A stretch of 64,000 nt of DNA from Devosia salina (GTDB lineage: Bacteria; Pseudomonadota; Alphaproteobacteria; Rhizobiales; Devosiaceae). A program made the translations under genes and the position numbers. Location: positions 3,513,501 to 3,577,500 of the forward strand of contig NZ_CP080590.1 in the NCBI RefSeq assembly GCF_019504385.1, given 5' to 3'. Below the pieces are notes generated by a model. It was not told the DNA's origin. It saw nothing but the letters and a program-made list of their open reading frames with translations, and did no database searches. The stretch's first letter is position 1. Every line of letters begins with the position of its first letter. This document shows positions 53,637 through 61,797 of the stretch, piece by piece.

Positions 53637-54572
53637 TCACTCCGCCGAGGCGGAGGCCTGCGGATAGCCATCGAGGAAGGGGATGGCGATCTCGCTGACT
53701 GCCGTCGTATTGATGATATCGTAATGGGTGGCATTAGGGATCACGGCGAAATGGTCCTGACCCATGCCGGAGCGATCCCAATTGGCGTCCTGGGCACTCC
53801 CGCCCAGTAGCTCATAGAGCCGGGCCGCGGCGCTGATCCGCACCGCGTCCCAATCCCCCACAATCAGCAGCGTCGGCGCCGTGACCTTGGCGATCTCGTC
53901 GGTCCAGTCATAGTCCTGGCCGATAAAGGTCGTGACCTCCGTCACCGCCTCGAGCCAGCTTGCTTCCCCGCCGGGCGCCTTGGCGACATAGGCCTGATGC
54001 ATGGGCGAACCGACAAGGCTCTCGGCCGTGGCAGCCGGGTCCTCACCCATGGCCTTCATGCCATTGTAGTTATAGTCGTGCCAATTCCCGAAGGCATGCG
54101 CCATCGAGACCAGCACAAGCTTGTCGACCACATCGGGATGATCGATGGCAATACGCAGGGCCGTGGCCCCGCCCAGCGAATAACCCATGACATCGGCCTT
54201 GTCATAGCCGAGCGCCTTGATGAGCTCGGCAATGTCGGTGGCCATGGCCGCAAAGCTCATCGGTCGGCCCAGCGGCCCGGTGCCGCCATGCCCCTGCAGG
54301 TCGACGCCGATGACCCTGCGTCCCTCCGCCAGTGCTTCGATATTGGGACCGAACATTTCGACCGTTCCGAACCCGCCATGGATCAGTACCAGCGGCTCGC
54401 CCTCCCCATAGGTCTGGTACCAGATCTTGACGCCATTGACGTCGGCATGACCGGATTCGACCGGCTCGGGCAGCTGTGGCATGGGCGGGGCCTCCTGGGC
54501 CGAAATGGTGCTCGACGCGATCAGGGCAAGGCCTGCCGCGACAATGGTGGACGATAGAATGCGTCTGGACAT
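53637..54572 (-). CDS. Secreted alpha/beta hydrolase
   Basis: The 311-residue protein has a signal peptide (RRILSSTIVAAGLALIASST, then ISAQEA). The hydrolase core follows: LVLIHGGFGTVEMF (HGG oxyanion), GVDLQGHGGTGPLGRP, nucleophile ADVMGYSLGGATALRIA, aspartate in LLIVGDWDAVR and histidine in IPNATHYDII. It probably acts in the periplasm on an ester or lactone; substrate unknown. GGAGGAG lies before the ATG at 54572. The tRNA-fMet gene and its terminator are upstream on the same strand. Confidence 0.88.
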   Translation of the reverse strand: MSRRILSSTIVAAGLALIASSTISAQEAPPMPQLPEPVESGHADVNGVKIWYQTYGEGEPLVLIHGGFGTVEMFGPNIEALAEGRRVIGVDLQGHGGTGPLGRPMSFAAMATDIAELIKALGYDKADVMGYSLGGATALRIAIDHPDVVDKLVLVSMAHAFGNWHDYNYNGMKAMGEDPAATAESLVGSPMHQAYVAKAPGGEASWLEAVTEVTTFIGQDYDWTDEIAKVTAPTLLIVGDWDAVRISAAARLYELLGGSAQDANWDRSGMGQDHFAVIPNATHYDIINTTAVSEIAIPFLDGYPQASASAE

Positions 54573-54722
54573 GTCTTGCTCCTCCTGGCGGCCGCGGGCA
54601 GTCGCGGCACCTTGGTACCAACACCACGAACGGCGTGGCGCGGATTCGACAGTCCCAATCATTTTCGCAAGCAAGAAGCCCTCACGGGCGCGCCCAAGTC
54701 GCTGCCCGCGCCGACCCCAAAA

Positions 54723-54758
54723 GGAAAACCCCAGCCACTCGTCGGAGTGACTGGGGTT
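54723..54758 (-). terminator. Intrinsic terminator of tRNA-fMet
   Basis: On the reverse strand a 14-bp stem with one mismatch (AACCCCAGTCACTC / GAGTGGCTGGGGTT), loop CGAC, is followed by TTCCTTTTGG, starting 4 bp after the tRNA. Confidence 0.88.
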
Positions 54759-54761
54759 CTT

Positions 54762-54838
<77 letters not shown>

Positions 54839-54871
54839 TCAAACACTGGCCTTGCGGCGCGGTGTGACGGC

Positions 54872-54900
54872 TATATAGGGGGTGTGCGCCCAGACCTCAA
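54872..54900 (-). promoter_or_regulatory. Sigma-70 promoter of tRNA-fMet
   Basis: On the reverse strand TTGAGG is followed after exactly 17 nt by TATATA, 34 bp before the tRNA 5' end. This is the clearest housekeeping promoter in the window. Confidence 0.8.
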
Positions 54901-55083
54901 CCCCTCTTGACCCTTCCGTGACGGTTTTTTGAACCCGCCCGGCAAACGCGCCGAAAAGCCCGGCCCCGCCTGTGGAAAAGCCCCTTCATCGGCAAATGCC
55001 GCTGAATAGCTTCCATACCAGCGCGAGCTGGTCTAGGGTCCGCCACCCGCCCGATTTGCAGACTGCGACACGGATAATTCTTC

Positions 55084-56121
55084 ATGCAATTCAAGACGCT
55101 TGGCCGCACCGATCTCAAGGTCACCGATATTTGCCTGGGCACCATGACCTGGGGCAGCCAGAACAGTGAGGCCGAGGGCCACGCCCAGATCGCCATGGCG
55201 CGCGACGCCGGCATCAACTTCATGGACACCGCCGAACTCTATGCCGTGCCCGGCAGCCCCGAAACCAGCGGCCGCACCGAAGAAATCATTGGCAATTGGT
55301 TCACCGCGAACAAGGATCGCGACAAATGGGTGCTGGCCAGCAAGATCGGCGGTGGCGGCACCAGTTTCCTGCGCAACGGCTCCCGCCCCAGCGCTGCCAC
55401 CCTGCGCGAGGCGCTCGAGGCCAGCCTCCGGCGCCTCAAGACCGACTATCTCGATCTCTATCAGATCCACTGGGCCAGCCGCGGCCACTACCACTTCGAG
55501 AACTATTGGTCCTATCGCCCCGAAAAGCAGGACCGGGCGGCCACGCTCGCCAATATGGAAGAGGTGCTCTCCACCATGGGCGAGCTGGTGCGCGAGGGCA
55601 AGATTCGCCATTTCGGCCTCTCCAACGAGACCACCTGGGGCATCGCCCAATGGCTCAAGCTTTCCGAACAGAAGAACCTGCCGCGCGTCGCCTCGGTACA
55701 GAACGAATATAGCCTCATCCGCCGCATCTTCGACCATGACCTGGCCGAATTGAGCCACAACGAGGATGTGGGCCTGCTGGCTTATTCGCCGCTGGCCGGC
55801 GGTCTCCTCACCGGCAAATATTTCGATGGCGCCACCCCCAGGGGCAGCCGCAAGGACTATCAGAAGGGGTTCTGGCGGCTCAACGAACATTCCGAGCGCG
55901 CCACGAGAGCCTATCACGACGTCGCCGCGCGCCACGGCCTCGATCCGGTGCAGATGGCCATCGCCTTCTGCCGCAGCCGCCCCTTCATGACCTCGACCAT
56001 TATCGGCGCCACCAGCACCGAACAATTGGCCCAGGTGCTTGGCGCAACCGATCTGGTGCTTTCGCCCGAGGTGCTGGCCGATATCGACGCCACCTATCGC
56101 CAGCACCCGCGCCCGATCTGA
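55084..56121 (+). CDS. Aldo/keto reductase, Tas-like
   Basis: The 345-residue NADPH-dependent reductase matches E. coli Tas along its length. It starts MQFKTLGRTDLKVTDICLGT, has MTWGSQNSEAEGHAQIAMA, and the catalytic tetrad positions fall in NFMDTAELY (D and Y), VLASKIGG (K) and LYQIHWASRG (H). The NADP-binding end is FCRSRPFMTSTIIGATSTEQ. The physiological substrate is unclear; aldehyde or ketone detoxification is likely. It is a single gene followed by a GC hairpin. Confidence 0.92.
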   Translation: MQFKTLGRTDLKVTDICLGTMTWGSQNSEAEGHAQIAMARDAGINFMDTAELYAVPGSPETSGRTEEIIGNWFTANKDRDKWVLASKIGGGGTSFLRNGSRPSAATLREALEASLRRLKTDYLDLYQIHWASRGHYHFENYWSYRPEKQDRAATLANMEEVLSTMGELVREGKIRHFGLSNETTWGIAQWLKLSEQKNLPRVASVQNEYSLIRRIFDHDLAELSHNEDVGLLAYSPLAGGLLTGKYFDGATPRGSRKDYQKGFWRLNEHSERATRAYHDVAARHGLDPVQMAIAFCRSRPFMTSTIIGATSTEQLAQVLGATDLVLSPEVLADIDATYRQHPRPI

Positions 56122-56131
56122 CCCCCGCACA

Positions 56132-56155
56132 GACGGCCGGCGCCCGCCGGCCGTC
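56132..56155 (+). terminator. GC hairpin after the aldo/keto reductase gene
   Basis: A 10-bp perfect stem GACGGCCGGC / GCCGGCCGTC with loop GCCC lies 10 bp after the stop. No T-run follows. Confidence 0.55.
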
Positions 56156-56229
56156 CCACCATCTCCGGCATGGCTATCGCGCGCGCCGACGCTATAGTCG
56201 GCTCACTTCTGCGTCACCCGGAGCATCAC

Positions 56230-56922
56230 GTGACCACGCTCTTCACGTCCATCTTCCCCCTTCTGGCCTACCTCGCCTACAACATCATCGTGCCGCAGGT
56301 GGAAAAGCTGCGCCCCTCGCTCTCGGTGATCATGAACATGCAGCGCCGCCGCTGGGTCGCCAACGCCACCCGCCGCGAAACCCCGTTCGACGCCATCCTG
56401 TCGGGCAATATCATGCAGTCGGTCAGCTTCCTCGCCTCCACCGCCGTGCTGCTGGTGCTGGCCGTCTTTGCCGTCTTCGGGCAATTGCCCACCCTGATGG
56501 AGGCGCTCGATTCCCTCTCGCTCGACCGGGTTTACACCGTGGTGGATGTGCAACTGCACCTGGTCATCATGCTGACCATGTTCGTGCTGGCCTTCTTTGC
56601 CTTCACCCTGTCGCTGCGCCAGTTCAACCATTTCTGCATCATGCTCGGCGCGATCGACCACGACCGGGTGACCACCGAAGAGGAGATCGACGCCATCGCC
56701 CGCATGAACGGTCTCGGGGCCAGGAATTTCAACAGCGGCATCCGCGCCTATTATTTCTCGGTCTCGGCCACTGCCTGGTTCGTCTCCGAATGGCTGGCCG
56801 TCGCGGTCTGCCTGGTCACTGTCCTCGTGCTGGCGCACCGCGAATTCTTTTCCTCGGCGCACCGCACGGCCGCCTCGGCCGCCGTCATGGCCGCCCGGCA
56901 CCGGAAGGATCGAGCGCCCTGA
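56230..56922 (+). CDS. DUF599-family integral membrane protein
   Basis: The 230-residue protein has four hydrophobic segments (about 5-22, 67-90, 112-136 and 188-212). The first loop reads RPSLSVIMNMQRRRWVANAT, the third region RQFNHFCIMLGAI, typical of DUF599. Function unknown. The GTG at 56230 is chosen because GGAG lies 7 bases upstream; the ATG at 56170 has no ribosome site and would add an unconserved leader. Its 3' end overlaps the end of the convergent hydrolase gene by 38 bp. Confidence 0.82.
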   Translation: MTTLFTSIFPLLAYLAYNIIVPQVEKLRPSLSVIMNMQRRRWVANATRRETPFDAILSGNIMQSVSFLASTAVLLVLAVFAVFGQLPTLMEALDSLSLDRVYTVVDVQLHLVIMLTMFVLAFFAFTLSLRQFNHFCIMLGAIDHDRVTTEEEIDAIARMNGLGARNFNSGIRAYYFSVSATAWFVSEWLAVAVCLVTVLVLAHREFFSSAHRTAASAAVMAARHRKDRAP

Positions 56923-57715
56923 GCGGCGCATCGGGGCGCGCGGGCCGCGTCACCTCGCCCAGGAACGCCCGGCAATCGCGCCGCACCGGTGCCAGCCAGC
57001 GCAGCGGCAGGCTGAGGGCCAGCAGCGTTCCGGCATGACCCAGCCGCGGATAGAGCCTGAGCGTGGCGCGCTGCCCCGCCGCCTGCACGGCCGCGCCGAG
57101 CCGCTCGCTGTTGCGCGGCAGCACCAGCTCGTCCCGCCCGCCGGCCACCAGCAGCATGGGCGGCGCCGCCGCGTCCACATGATTGATCGGCTGCGTGCCC
57201 GCCCCATCGGTCGCCTGCCCGAACACGCGCTGCGAGATCGGGCTGTCGAAAGGATAGAAGTCATAGGGGCCCGAGAGCCCGATCACGCCCGCAAGCGTCG
57301 CTCGGGTCGCCGCCGGCAACCATTGCGGATCGAGAGCCAGTGTCGCCGCATTATAGGCACCGGCCGAATGTCCGGCGAGCACCAGCCGCGTCCAGTCCCC
57401 GCCATGGGCGGCGATATTGTGGCTCACCCATTCCACGGCCCGGGCGCAGTCGCGCATGAAGGCGGGATATTCGGCGTCCGGCACCAGCCGATAGTCCGGC
57501 ACCGCCACAACATAGCCCAGCGCTGCCAGCGCATGGGCGGCAAAGCCGTAATGGCTGCGGCTCCCCTCGCTCCACGATCCGCCATAGAAGAACACCACCA
57601 CCGGCAGCGCGCCCTTGCCGGGCTTTTTCGGGCCATAGACATCCAGCCGGTGCCGCGCATCCGGGCCATAGGGCACCGCGCGCGCCAGGCGGCGCACGCC
57701 GCCATCCTTGGGCAC
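56885..57715 (-). CDS. Alpha/beta hydrolase (BD-FAE/esterase-lipase type), paralogue of 60617-61615
   Basis: The 276-residue protein has VVVFFYGGSWSEGSRSHYGF (degenerate HGG oxyanion motif), nucleophile LVLAGHSAGAYNAATLAL (about 112-129), the motif GLSGPYDFYPFDSPISQRVFG, aspartate in VAGGRDELVLP and a late histidine in PRLGHAGTLLAL. The GTG at 57715 is the first standard start. The frame stays open upstream through LADLVAALVPK, and GGGAGG lies six bases before an ATT at 57745, so an ATT start is conceivable. The paralogue at 60.6 kb has a signal peptide; this one does not. Confidence 0.85.
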   Translation of the reverse strand: MPKDGGVRRLARAVPYGPDARHRLDVYGPKKPGKGALPVVVFFYGGSWSEGSRSHYGFAAHALAALGYVVAVPDYRLVPDAEYPAFMRDCARAVEWVSHNIAAHGGDWTRLVLAGHSAGAYNAATLALDPQWLPAATRATLAGVIGLSGPYDFYPFDSPISQRVFGQATDGAGTQPINHVDAAAPPMLLVAGGRDELVLPRNSERLGAAVQAAGQRATLRLYPRLGHAGTLLALSLPLRWLAPVRRDCRAFLGEVTRPARPDAPLRALDPSGAGRP

Positions 57716-57906
57716 CAGTGCTGCGACGAGATCGGCCAGGCTAATGGTGAACCTCCCATGTTCTCATCCAGATACGCCGCGATCGGCCCGGCGGTTTCAT
57801 CGCGCGGCCGAAAATCCATGCCGAGGCGACGCGACAATTTATGACGTTGACATTCAACTATGGTGGCGGTTTATTCCGCCCCGTTGAGAACTTTTGTGGC
57901 CCCGCC

Positions 57907-58218
57907 ATGCTTGTGTGCCAGTGCAACATGATCACCTCCCGGGAGATCGAGGACATCGTGCTCGATCTCTTGAAGGCTGATCCGTGGCAATTGGTGGTTC
58001 CCGCCAAGGTTTACGCCGAACTCAACCGTCGCGCGAAATGCTCGGGCTGTGTCCCGAATGTGGTGGACATTATCGTCCGCGTCACAGAAAATTATCACGC
58101 ACAGCAAGCCCATGAGCCCGCCGAACTGGTCCAGCTCCAGTCGGGGCTCGAAAAGCTCAAGAAGCAACGGAACGGAGTACGTCGTGAAAGGCGAAGCACA
58201 AGTCATCGAGCGGCTTAA
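57907..58218 (+). CDS. bfd: Bacterioferritin-associated ferredoxin-like 2Fe-2S protein
   Basis: The 103-residue protein carries the Bfd cluster pattern: C4 and C6 (MLVCQCNMIT), then C45 and C48 (RAKCSGCVPN). The domain IVLDLLKADPWQLVVPAKVY fills the gap between them. Classical Bfd (about 64 residues) reduces bacterioferritin to release iron; the extra C-terminal tail here is charged and unconserved. The bfr start lies inside the last 35 bases of this gene, so the two are coupled. No strong ribosome site precedes the ATG at 57907, but the upstream in-frame extension lacks conserved residues. Confidence 0.88.
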   Translation: MLVCQCNMITSREIEDIVLDLLKADPWQLVVPAKVYAELNRRAKCSGCVPNVVDIIVRVTENYHAQQAHEPAELVQLQSGLEKLKKQRNGVRRERRSTSHRAA

Positions 58219-58669
58219 CGAGGCCCTTTTCCTCGAGCTCGGCGCGGTCAACCAGTACTGGGTGCATTACCGCCTGTTGGACGATTGGGGCTATAAGCGC
58301 CTGGCGTCCAAGGAGCGCGCCGAATCCATCGAGGAGATGCACCACGCAGATAAGCTCATCGAGCGCATCATTTTCCTGGAGGGCCACCCCAACCTGCAGC
58401 GGGTCGCGCCGCTCCGCATCGGCCAGACCATCAAGGAAGTGCTCGAAGCCGATCTCGCCGGCGAATATGACGCCCGCACGGCCTACAAGGCCAGCCGCGA
58501 ACTCTGCGAACAGCTGGGCGACTATGTCTCCAAGAACCTGTTCGAGGAATTGCTGGCCGATGAGGAAGGCCATATCGACTTCCTCGAAACCCAGCTCGAC
58601 CTGCTCGACAAGATCGGTCCGGAAAAATACGGCCAGCTCAATTCCGCTCCGGCCGACGAAGCCGAGTAA
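58184..58669 (+). CDS. bfr: Bacterioferritin
   Basis: The 161-residue heme ferritin assembles as a 24-mer and stores iron. Ferroxidase ligands are E18, E51, H54, E94, E127 and H130; the heme-axial methionine is M52 (IEEMHHADKLIERIIFLEG). The family start reads VKGEAQVIERLNEALFLELG with GTG at 58184, preceded by GGAG six bases upstream. It overlaps bfd by 35 bp in another frame. A strong terminator follows. The bfd-bfr pairing is a standard iron storage and release module. Confidence 0.96.
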   Translation: MKGEAQVIERLNEALFLELGAVNQYWVHYRLLDDWGYKRLASKERAESIEEMHHADKLIERIIFLEGHPNLQRVAPLRIGQTIKEVLEADLAGEYDARTAYKASRELCEQLGDYVSKNLFEELLADEEGHIDFLETQLDLLDKIGPEKYGQLNSAPADEAE

Positions 58670-58697
58670 GCCGGACGAACGCCGCCAAACCATTCAG

Positions 58698-58730
58698 CCG
58701 CTCGGACCCGTGTCCGGGCGGTTATTTTTT
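58698..58730 (+). terminator. Intrinsic terminator of bfd-bfr
   Basis: A 10-bp stem CCGCTCGGAC / GTCCGGGCGG (one T-G pair) with loop CCGT is followed by TTATTTTTT, 28 bp after the bfr stop. Confidence 0.92.
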
Positions 58731-58754
58731 GACCCATTTACCGGAGTTGTTTTC

Positions 58755-59168
58755 ATGCAGTTTCACACCGGCCGCCTGATCGACCACGTCCATCTGCGCG
58801 CCAGCAACGTCGCCACCACCCGCTATTTCTACGAGAAGGCCCTTGCCGTTCTGGGCATTCCCATCACCGCCAGGGGCGAGGGCTGGTTTCAGGTCGACGA
58901 ACTCTTCGTCGACGCCGCCGATGCCCGCACCGCGCCCAGCCATGTCCATCTGGCCTTCCAGGCCAGGGATCGCGACACTGTCGACGCCTTTTATCGCGCC
59001 GCCCTGGCCGCCGGCGGCACCGACAATGGCGCGCCCGGCGAGCGCCACTATCACCCCGGCTATTATGCCTGCTTCGTCCTCGACCCCGATGGCAACAATA
59101 TCGAAGCGGTCTTTCACGGCCCCAGCACGCGCTCGGCTCCCTCGGTCCTCATCGAACCCACGCCCTGA
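58755..59168 (+). CDS. VOC (glyoxalase/bleomycin-resistance) superfamily protein
   Basis: The 137-residue protein has two beta-alpha-beta-beta modules. Probable metal ligands are a histidine in RLIDHVHLRAS, a histidine in APSHVHLAFQARDR and a glutamate in LDPDGNNIEAVFHG. It may act as a dioxygenase, isomerase or binding protein; the substrate is not evident. The tautomerase gene follows 26 bp downstream, so the two may be co-transcribed. Confidence 0.88.
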   Translation: MQFHTGRLIDHVHLRASNVATTRYFYEKALAVLGIPITARGEGWFQVDELFVDAADARTAPSHVHLAFQARDRDTVDAFYRAALAAGGTDNGAPGERHYHPGYYACFVLDPDGNNIEAVFHGPSTRSAPSVLIEPTP

Positions 59169-59194
59169 GCACCACCCCTGAACAGGAGAATCCA

Positions 59195-59422
59195 ATGCCC
59201 ATCGTCAGAGTGGAAATCGCCAAAGGCGTAGCCTCGACCGACCAGAAGAAGGCCGTCATCCGCCGCATGACCGACGTGCTGGTCGAGGAACTGGGTCGCA
59301 ATCCGGAATATGTCTTTGTCGTCATCGACGAGGTCGATACCGACAATTGGGGCCGCAAGGGCCAGTCACTGACCGAGCTCTGGCAGGAGCGGCAGTCCAG
59401 GCCGGACGGCGAACCCTCCTAG
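59195..59422 (+). CDS. 4-oxalocrotonate tautomerase-family protein
   Basis: The 75-residue protein starts MPIVRVEIAKG, exposing the catalytic P2 after methionine removal. The arginines of RRMTDVLVEELGRNPEYVFVV match the tautomerase fold. Such enzymes interconvert enol and keto acids or act on small unsaturated acids. GGAG precedes the ATG. It is 26 bp after the VOC gene; no aromatic meta-cleavage cluster accompanies it. Confidence 0.9.
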   Translation: MPIVRVEIAKGVASTDQKKAVIRRMTDVLVEELGRNPEYVFVVIDEVDTDNWGRKGQSLTELWQERQSRPDGEPS

Positions 59423-59462
59423 AGCGCGCGTTCGGTTTCAACCGGAACGGACGGGTATTGCT

Positions 59463-60089
59463 TCACGTCCCGGCCTCTTCGGCCGGCCAGGGCACGATCT
59501 CCAGCTCCGGCCAGATGGCCTTGGCCCGGGCTGCCTTGCGCTCATGCGTCGCCCGGTTCGGCAGGACCGGATTGGGGGTGACGCGAAACGAAAACATGTC
59601 GTCGAGCCCGAATGGCGCATGGATGGAAATCGTGCCATCGGCCTCCAGCCGCGCCGCCACCGCATGGGTCTTGCTCGCAAAATAGAGCATCATGTCGGCG
59701 CTGCAGGTCAGCTGCGGATAATCGAACCCGAACCGCTCCGAAAACCACAGATGCACCCGCGCCTGGTTGCGCAGCTCGACCGGGATCGGCAGGCCGGCAA
59801 ACTGCGCTTCGGCCCGCCGGATCACCGCGTCCTCGGCCGCATAGCTGAGGTCGTTATCGTCAAAATAAACCACATCCGCATCATTGATCCCGGTCAGCGC
59901 TGGCCGCCCCGTCAGCACGTTCCACACACTATTGTAGATGGCCCCCGACCCCAGCAGCGCATCGGGCAGGCCGAGTGCGTTCATCCCCTCGAGAATGGCC
60001 ATCAGGTGCGGCTGCGCCCTGATGATCTCGATCAGCACGAGGCGCTGTGTCTCCGGATCGACCCCGGCATGGCGAAGATGGTTGGGCAT
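59463..60089 (-). CDS. Nucleotidyltransferase-fold protein (DUF925/NTP_transf_6 type)
   Basis: The 208-residue protein has GSGAIYNSVWNVLTGRPALT (about 46-65) and the acidic pair NDADVVYFDDNDLSYAAED (about 69-87) of the COG3575-type family. RVHLWFSERFGFDYPQL and ASKTHAVAARLEADG are also conserved. Function is unknown. The ATG at 60089 is chosen because homology starts there; a longer frame reaches 60194 and beyond into a gene-free region. It is convergent with the tautomerase gene. Confidence 0.82.
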   Translation of the reverse strand: MPNHLRHAGVDPETQRLVLIEIIRAQPHLMAILEGMNALGLPDALLGSGAIYNSVWNVLTGRPALTGINDADVVYFDDNDLSYAAEDAVIRRAEAQFAGLPIPVELRNQARVHLWFSERFGFDYPQLTCSADMMLYFASKTHAVAARLEADGTISIHAPFGLDDMFSFRVTPNPVLPNRATHERKAARAKAIWPELEIVPWPAEEAGT

Positions 60090-60252
60090 GCCGGGAGCAT
60101 AGTCCGATTCGCCGGCCCGATACGCCCACCCTCCCAGATGTCCGAATAGGGTGGTTTTCGGACAGTCTATTCTCCTCCGAATATCCCACCCCACCGGCCG
60201 TCACCCTCGGGCCTGACCCGGTCGACGCCACGCCGGTCACGCGTTGACAGAG

Positions 60253-60275
60253 GTCCTCGGGTCGAGCCCGAGGAC
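60253..60275. repeat. Palindrome GTCCTCGGG / CCCGAGGAC
   Basis: A 9-bp perfect stem with loop TCGAG. It resembles the widely scattered rhizobial palindromes of the type TCCTCGGG plus CCCGAGGA. A related half (CACCCTCGGGCCTGACCCGG) lies at about 60203. Confidence 0.6.
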
Positions 60276-60489
60276 GGACGGGGATCGGTTGAGCGCGAGG
60301 TGCAAAACATTTTATCCCCGGGACCAGAACCTCCCCCATACTCCCCCCATCACTCCCGCGCGGACGGACTGCAGCGAACTTTTGCGGGGGGAGCCGGGCG
60401 TAATTGGGTCGCTCCAATTGCGCGTCTAGGAAGCGGTCACCCTGCGACGAGCGTTCAATGGGGACCGAGACCTCTACGAAAAACCGGTA

Positions 60490-60546
60490 TCCCGAGGCGG
60501 CGACGTCTCTATTACTTAGTTTTACTGAGACGCACGCGCCTCGGGA
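60490..60546. other. Compound stem-loop of 57 nt with AT-rich loop
   Basis: Outer stem TCCCGAGGCG / CGCCTCGGGA (10 bp, perfect), a 4x4 internal loop, inner stem CGTCTC / GAGACG (6 bp, perfect) and a 17-base loop, TATTACTTAG then TTTTACT. It starts 71 bp downstream of the hydrolase stop on the reverse strand. It could be that gene's 3' end, part of a small RNA, or a protein-binding site. Confidence 0.65.
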
Positions 60547-60616
60547 CACGTCCATTGCAGAACCGGAGGCCATGCGCCGGCCGGCACATTGGCGCGTGTG
60601 TTCTTTGACATCACGC

Positions 60617-61615
60617 CTAGTTCTCGATCGGCTGGAACATCTGGTTGAGCTCGCTGACGATCTGGTCGATCGGTGCCACTGAATCGGGCAGCATCTGCGG
60701 CGGCTCGGGCGCCACGGCGAGATAGGGCACGCCGCTGGGAAAAGCCCCGAAGCGCTGGAAAAAACTCACCATGTCGTCCAGCACCGGCATGCGCCAGCGC
60801 CACATGGCCCCCATGGCCAGAACCGGCTCCATATGGCCAAAGCCGTCATAATATTGCGTCGTCACCCAGACGCCCTGGGCCCGGAGGCGGTTGGCGAAGC
60901 TTTCGGTATTCTGCATCCGCACGATGGGGTCGGTCGTGCCCGTCGCCAGATACATGGGCGGGGATTCGGCGGTGATCAGGTTGATCGGCTGCGTCCCTTC
61001 GGGGCTGGGTGCCTCGCCGAAGACGTCCCGCACTTCATTATATTCGAACGGATAGAAGTCATAGGGACCCGAGAGCGCCGCCACCCCCAATATGGGCATG
61101 GTCACGCCAAATTCGGCGCGGAACGAGGGGTCGAGCGCCTGCATCACCGCATTATAGGCGCCCGCCGAATGCCCGGCCAGAAACAGCCGGTTCGGGTCGC
61201 CGCCATAATTGGCGATATTGTCCTGCACCCAGCGCAGCGCCCGCGCTCCATCCTCCAGGAAGTCCGGATAGCGCACGTCGGGATAGAGCCGGTAATCGGC
61301 GATGACCGTGACGAAGCCGCGCGACGCCAGGGCCCGGCCGACAAATTCATATTCACCCCGTTCGCCCCGGCTCCAGCCGCCACCATAGATGAAGAACACC
61401 ACCGGCGCGGCTGTCCCGCGCTGCTCGGGGGCATAGACGTCGAGCTTGTTGCGCGCCCCGTCCCCATAGGCAACGCCGTCGCCGACCTTGGCCGTACCGC
61501 CATCCATGGCTGCGGGCAGATTGAACGGATCCATCATCGAGACGGCAAAGGCTGGCGCGGGCAGGATCAGCGTCAAGGTGACAAGCGCGGCAAGGATAGA
61601 TCGGACGGCAAACAT
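60617..61615 (-). CDS. Secreted alpha/beta hydrolase, paralogue of 56885-57715
   Basis: The 332-residue protein has a signal peptide (AVRSILAALVTLTLILPAPA, then FAVSMM). The core shows APVVFFIYGGGWSRGERGEY, nucleophile LFLAGHSAGAYNAVMQAL (about 142-159), ALSGPYDFYPFEYNEVRDVFG, GTQPINLITAESPPMYLATG with aspartate in TTDPIVRMQ, and histidine in DGFGHMEPVLAM. Shared GHSAGAYN, SGPYDFYPF and GTQPIN motifs make it a paralogue of the cytoplasmic protein 3 kb away. It should act in the periplasm on an ester; substrate unknown. Confidence 0.88.
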   Translation of the reverse strand: MFAVRSILAALVTLTLILPAPAFAVSMMDPFNLPAAMDGGTAKVGDGVAYGDGARNKLDVYAPEQRGTAAPVVFFIYGGGWSRGERGEYEFVGRALASRGFVTVIADYRLYPDVRYPDFLEDGARALRWVQDNIANYGGDPNRLFLAGHSAGAYNAVMQALDPSFRAEFGVTMPILGVAALSGPYDFYPFEYNEVRDVFGEAPSPEGTQPINLITAESPPMYLATGTTDPIVRMQNTESFANRLRAQGVWVTTQYYDGFGHMEPVLAMGAMWRWRMPVLDDMVSFFQRFGAFPSGVPYLAVAPEPPQMLPDSVAPIDQIVSELNQMFQPIEN

Positions 61616-61797
61616 GGCAAAGGGAATCTAGGGTCGGGGGGATTGCGGTAGCCGGCTTCATGGACGAGGAAACCGGGGATTTTGTGGCACCCGGAATGGG
61701 CGAGGGCAGGCGCGACACCCTGTGTTCGCTGGCCTGCCCTCTACTTAAGCGCAGACGAGATTGCGCCGAGTTTGTTAACAGCTCGTTAACGCTGCCC

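Larger units (their letters stand above)
60090..60616. other. 527-bp gene-free region with strong hairpins
   Basis: Several open frames cross the region but none shows a domain or codon pattern I trust. It contains a GTCCTCGGG/CCCGAGGAC hairpin (60253-60275) and a large compound stem-loop (60490-60546). Base composition around 60520 is AT-rich compared with the rest of the window. Confidence 0.5.

Noticed and set aside
60090..60682. Several open frames in the gene-free region, including 60300-60608 (+) and the long minus-strand frame from 60573
   Set aside because: They overlap each other, cross hairpins, lack ribosome sites and show no domain signatures.
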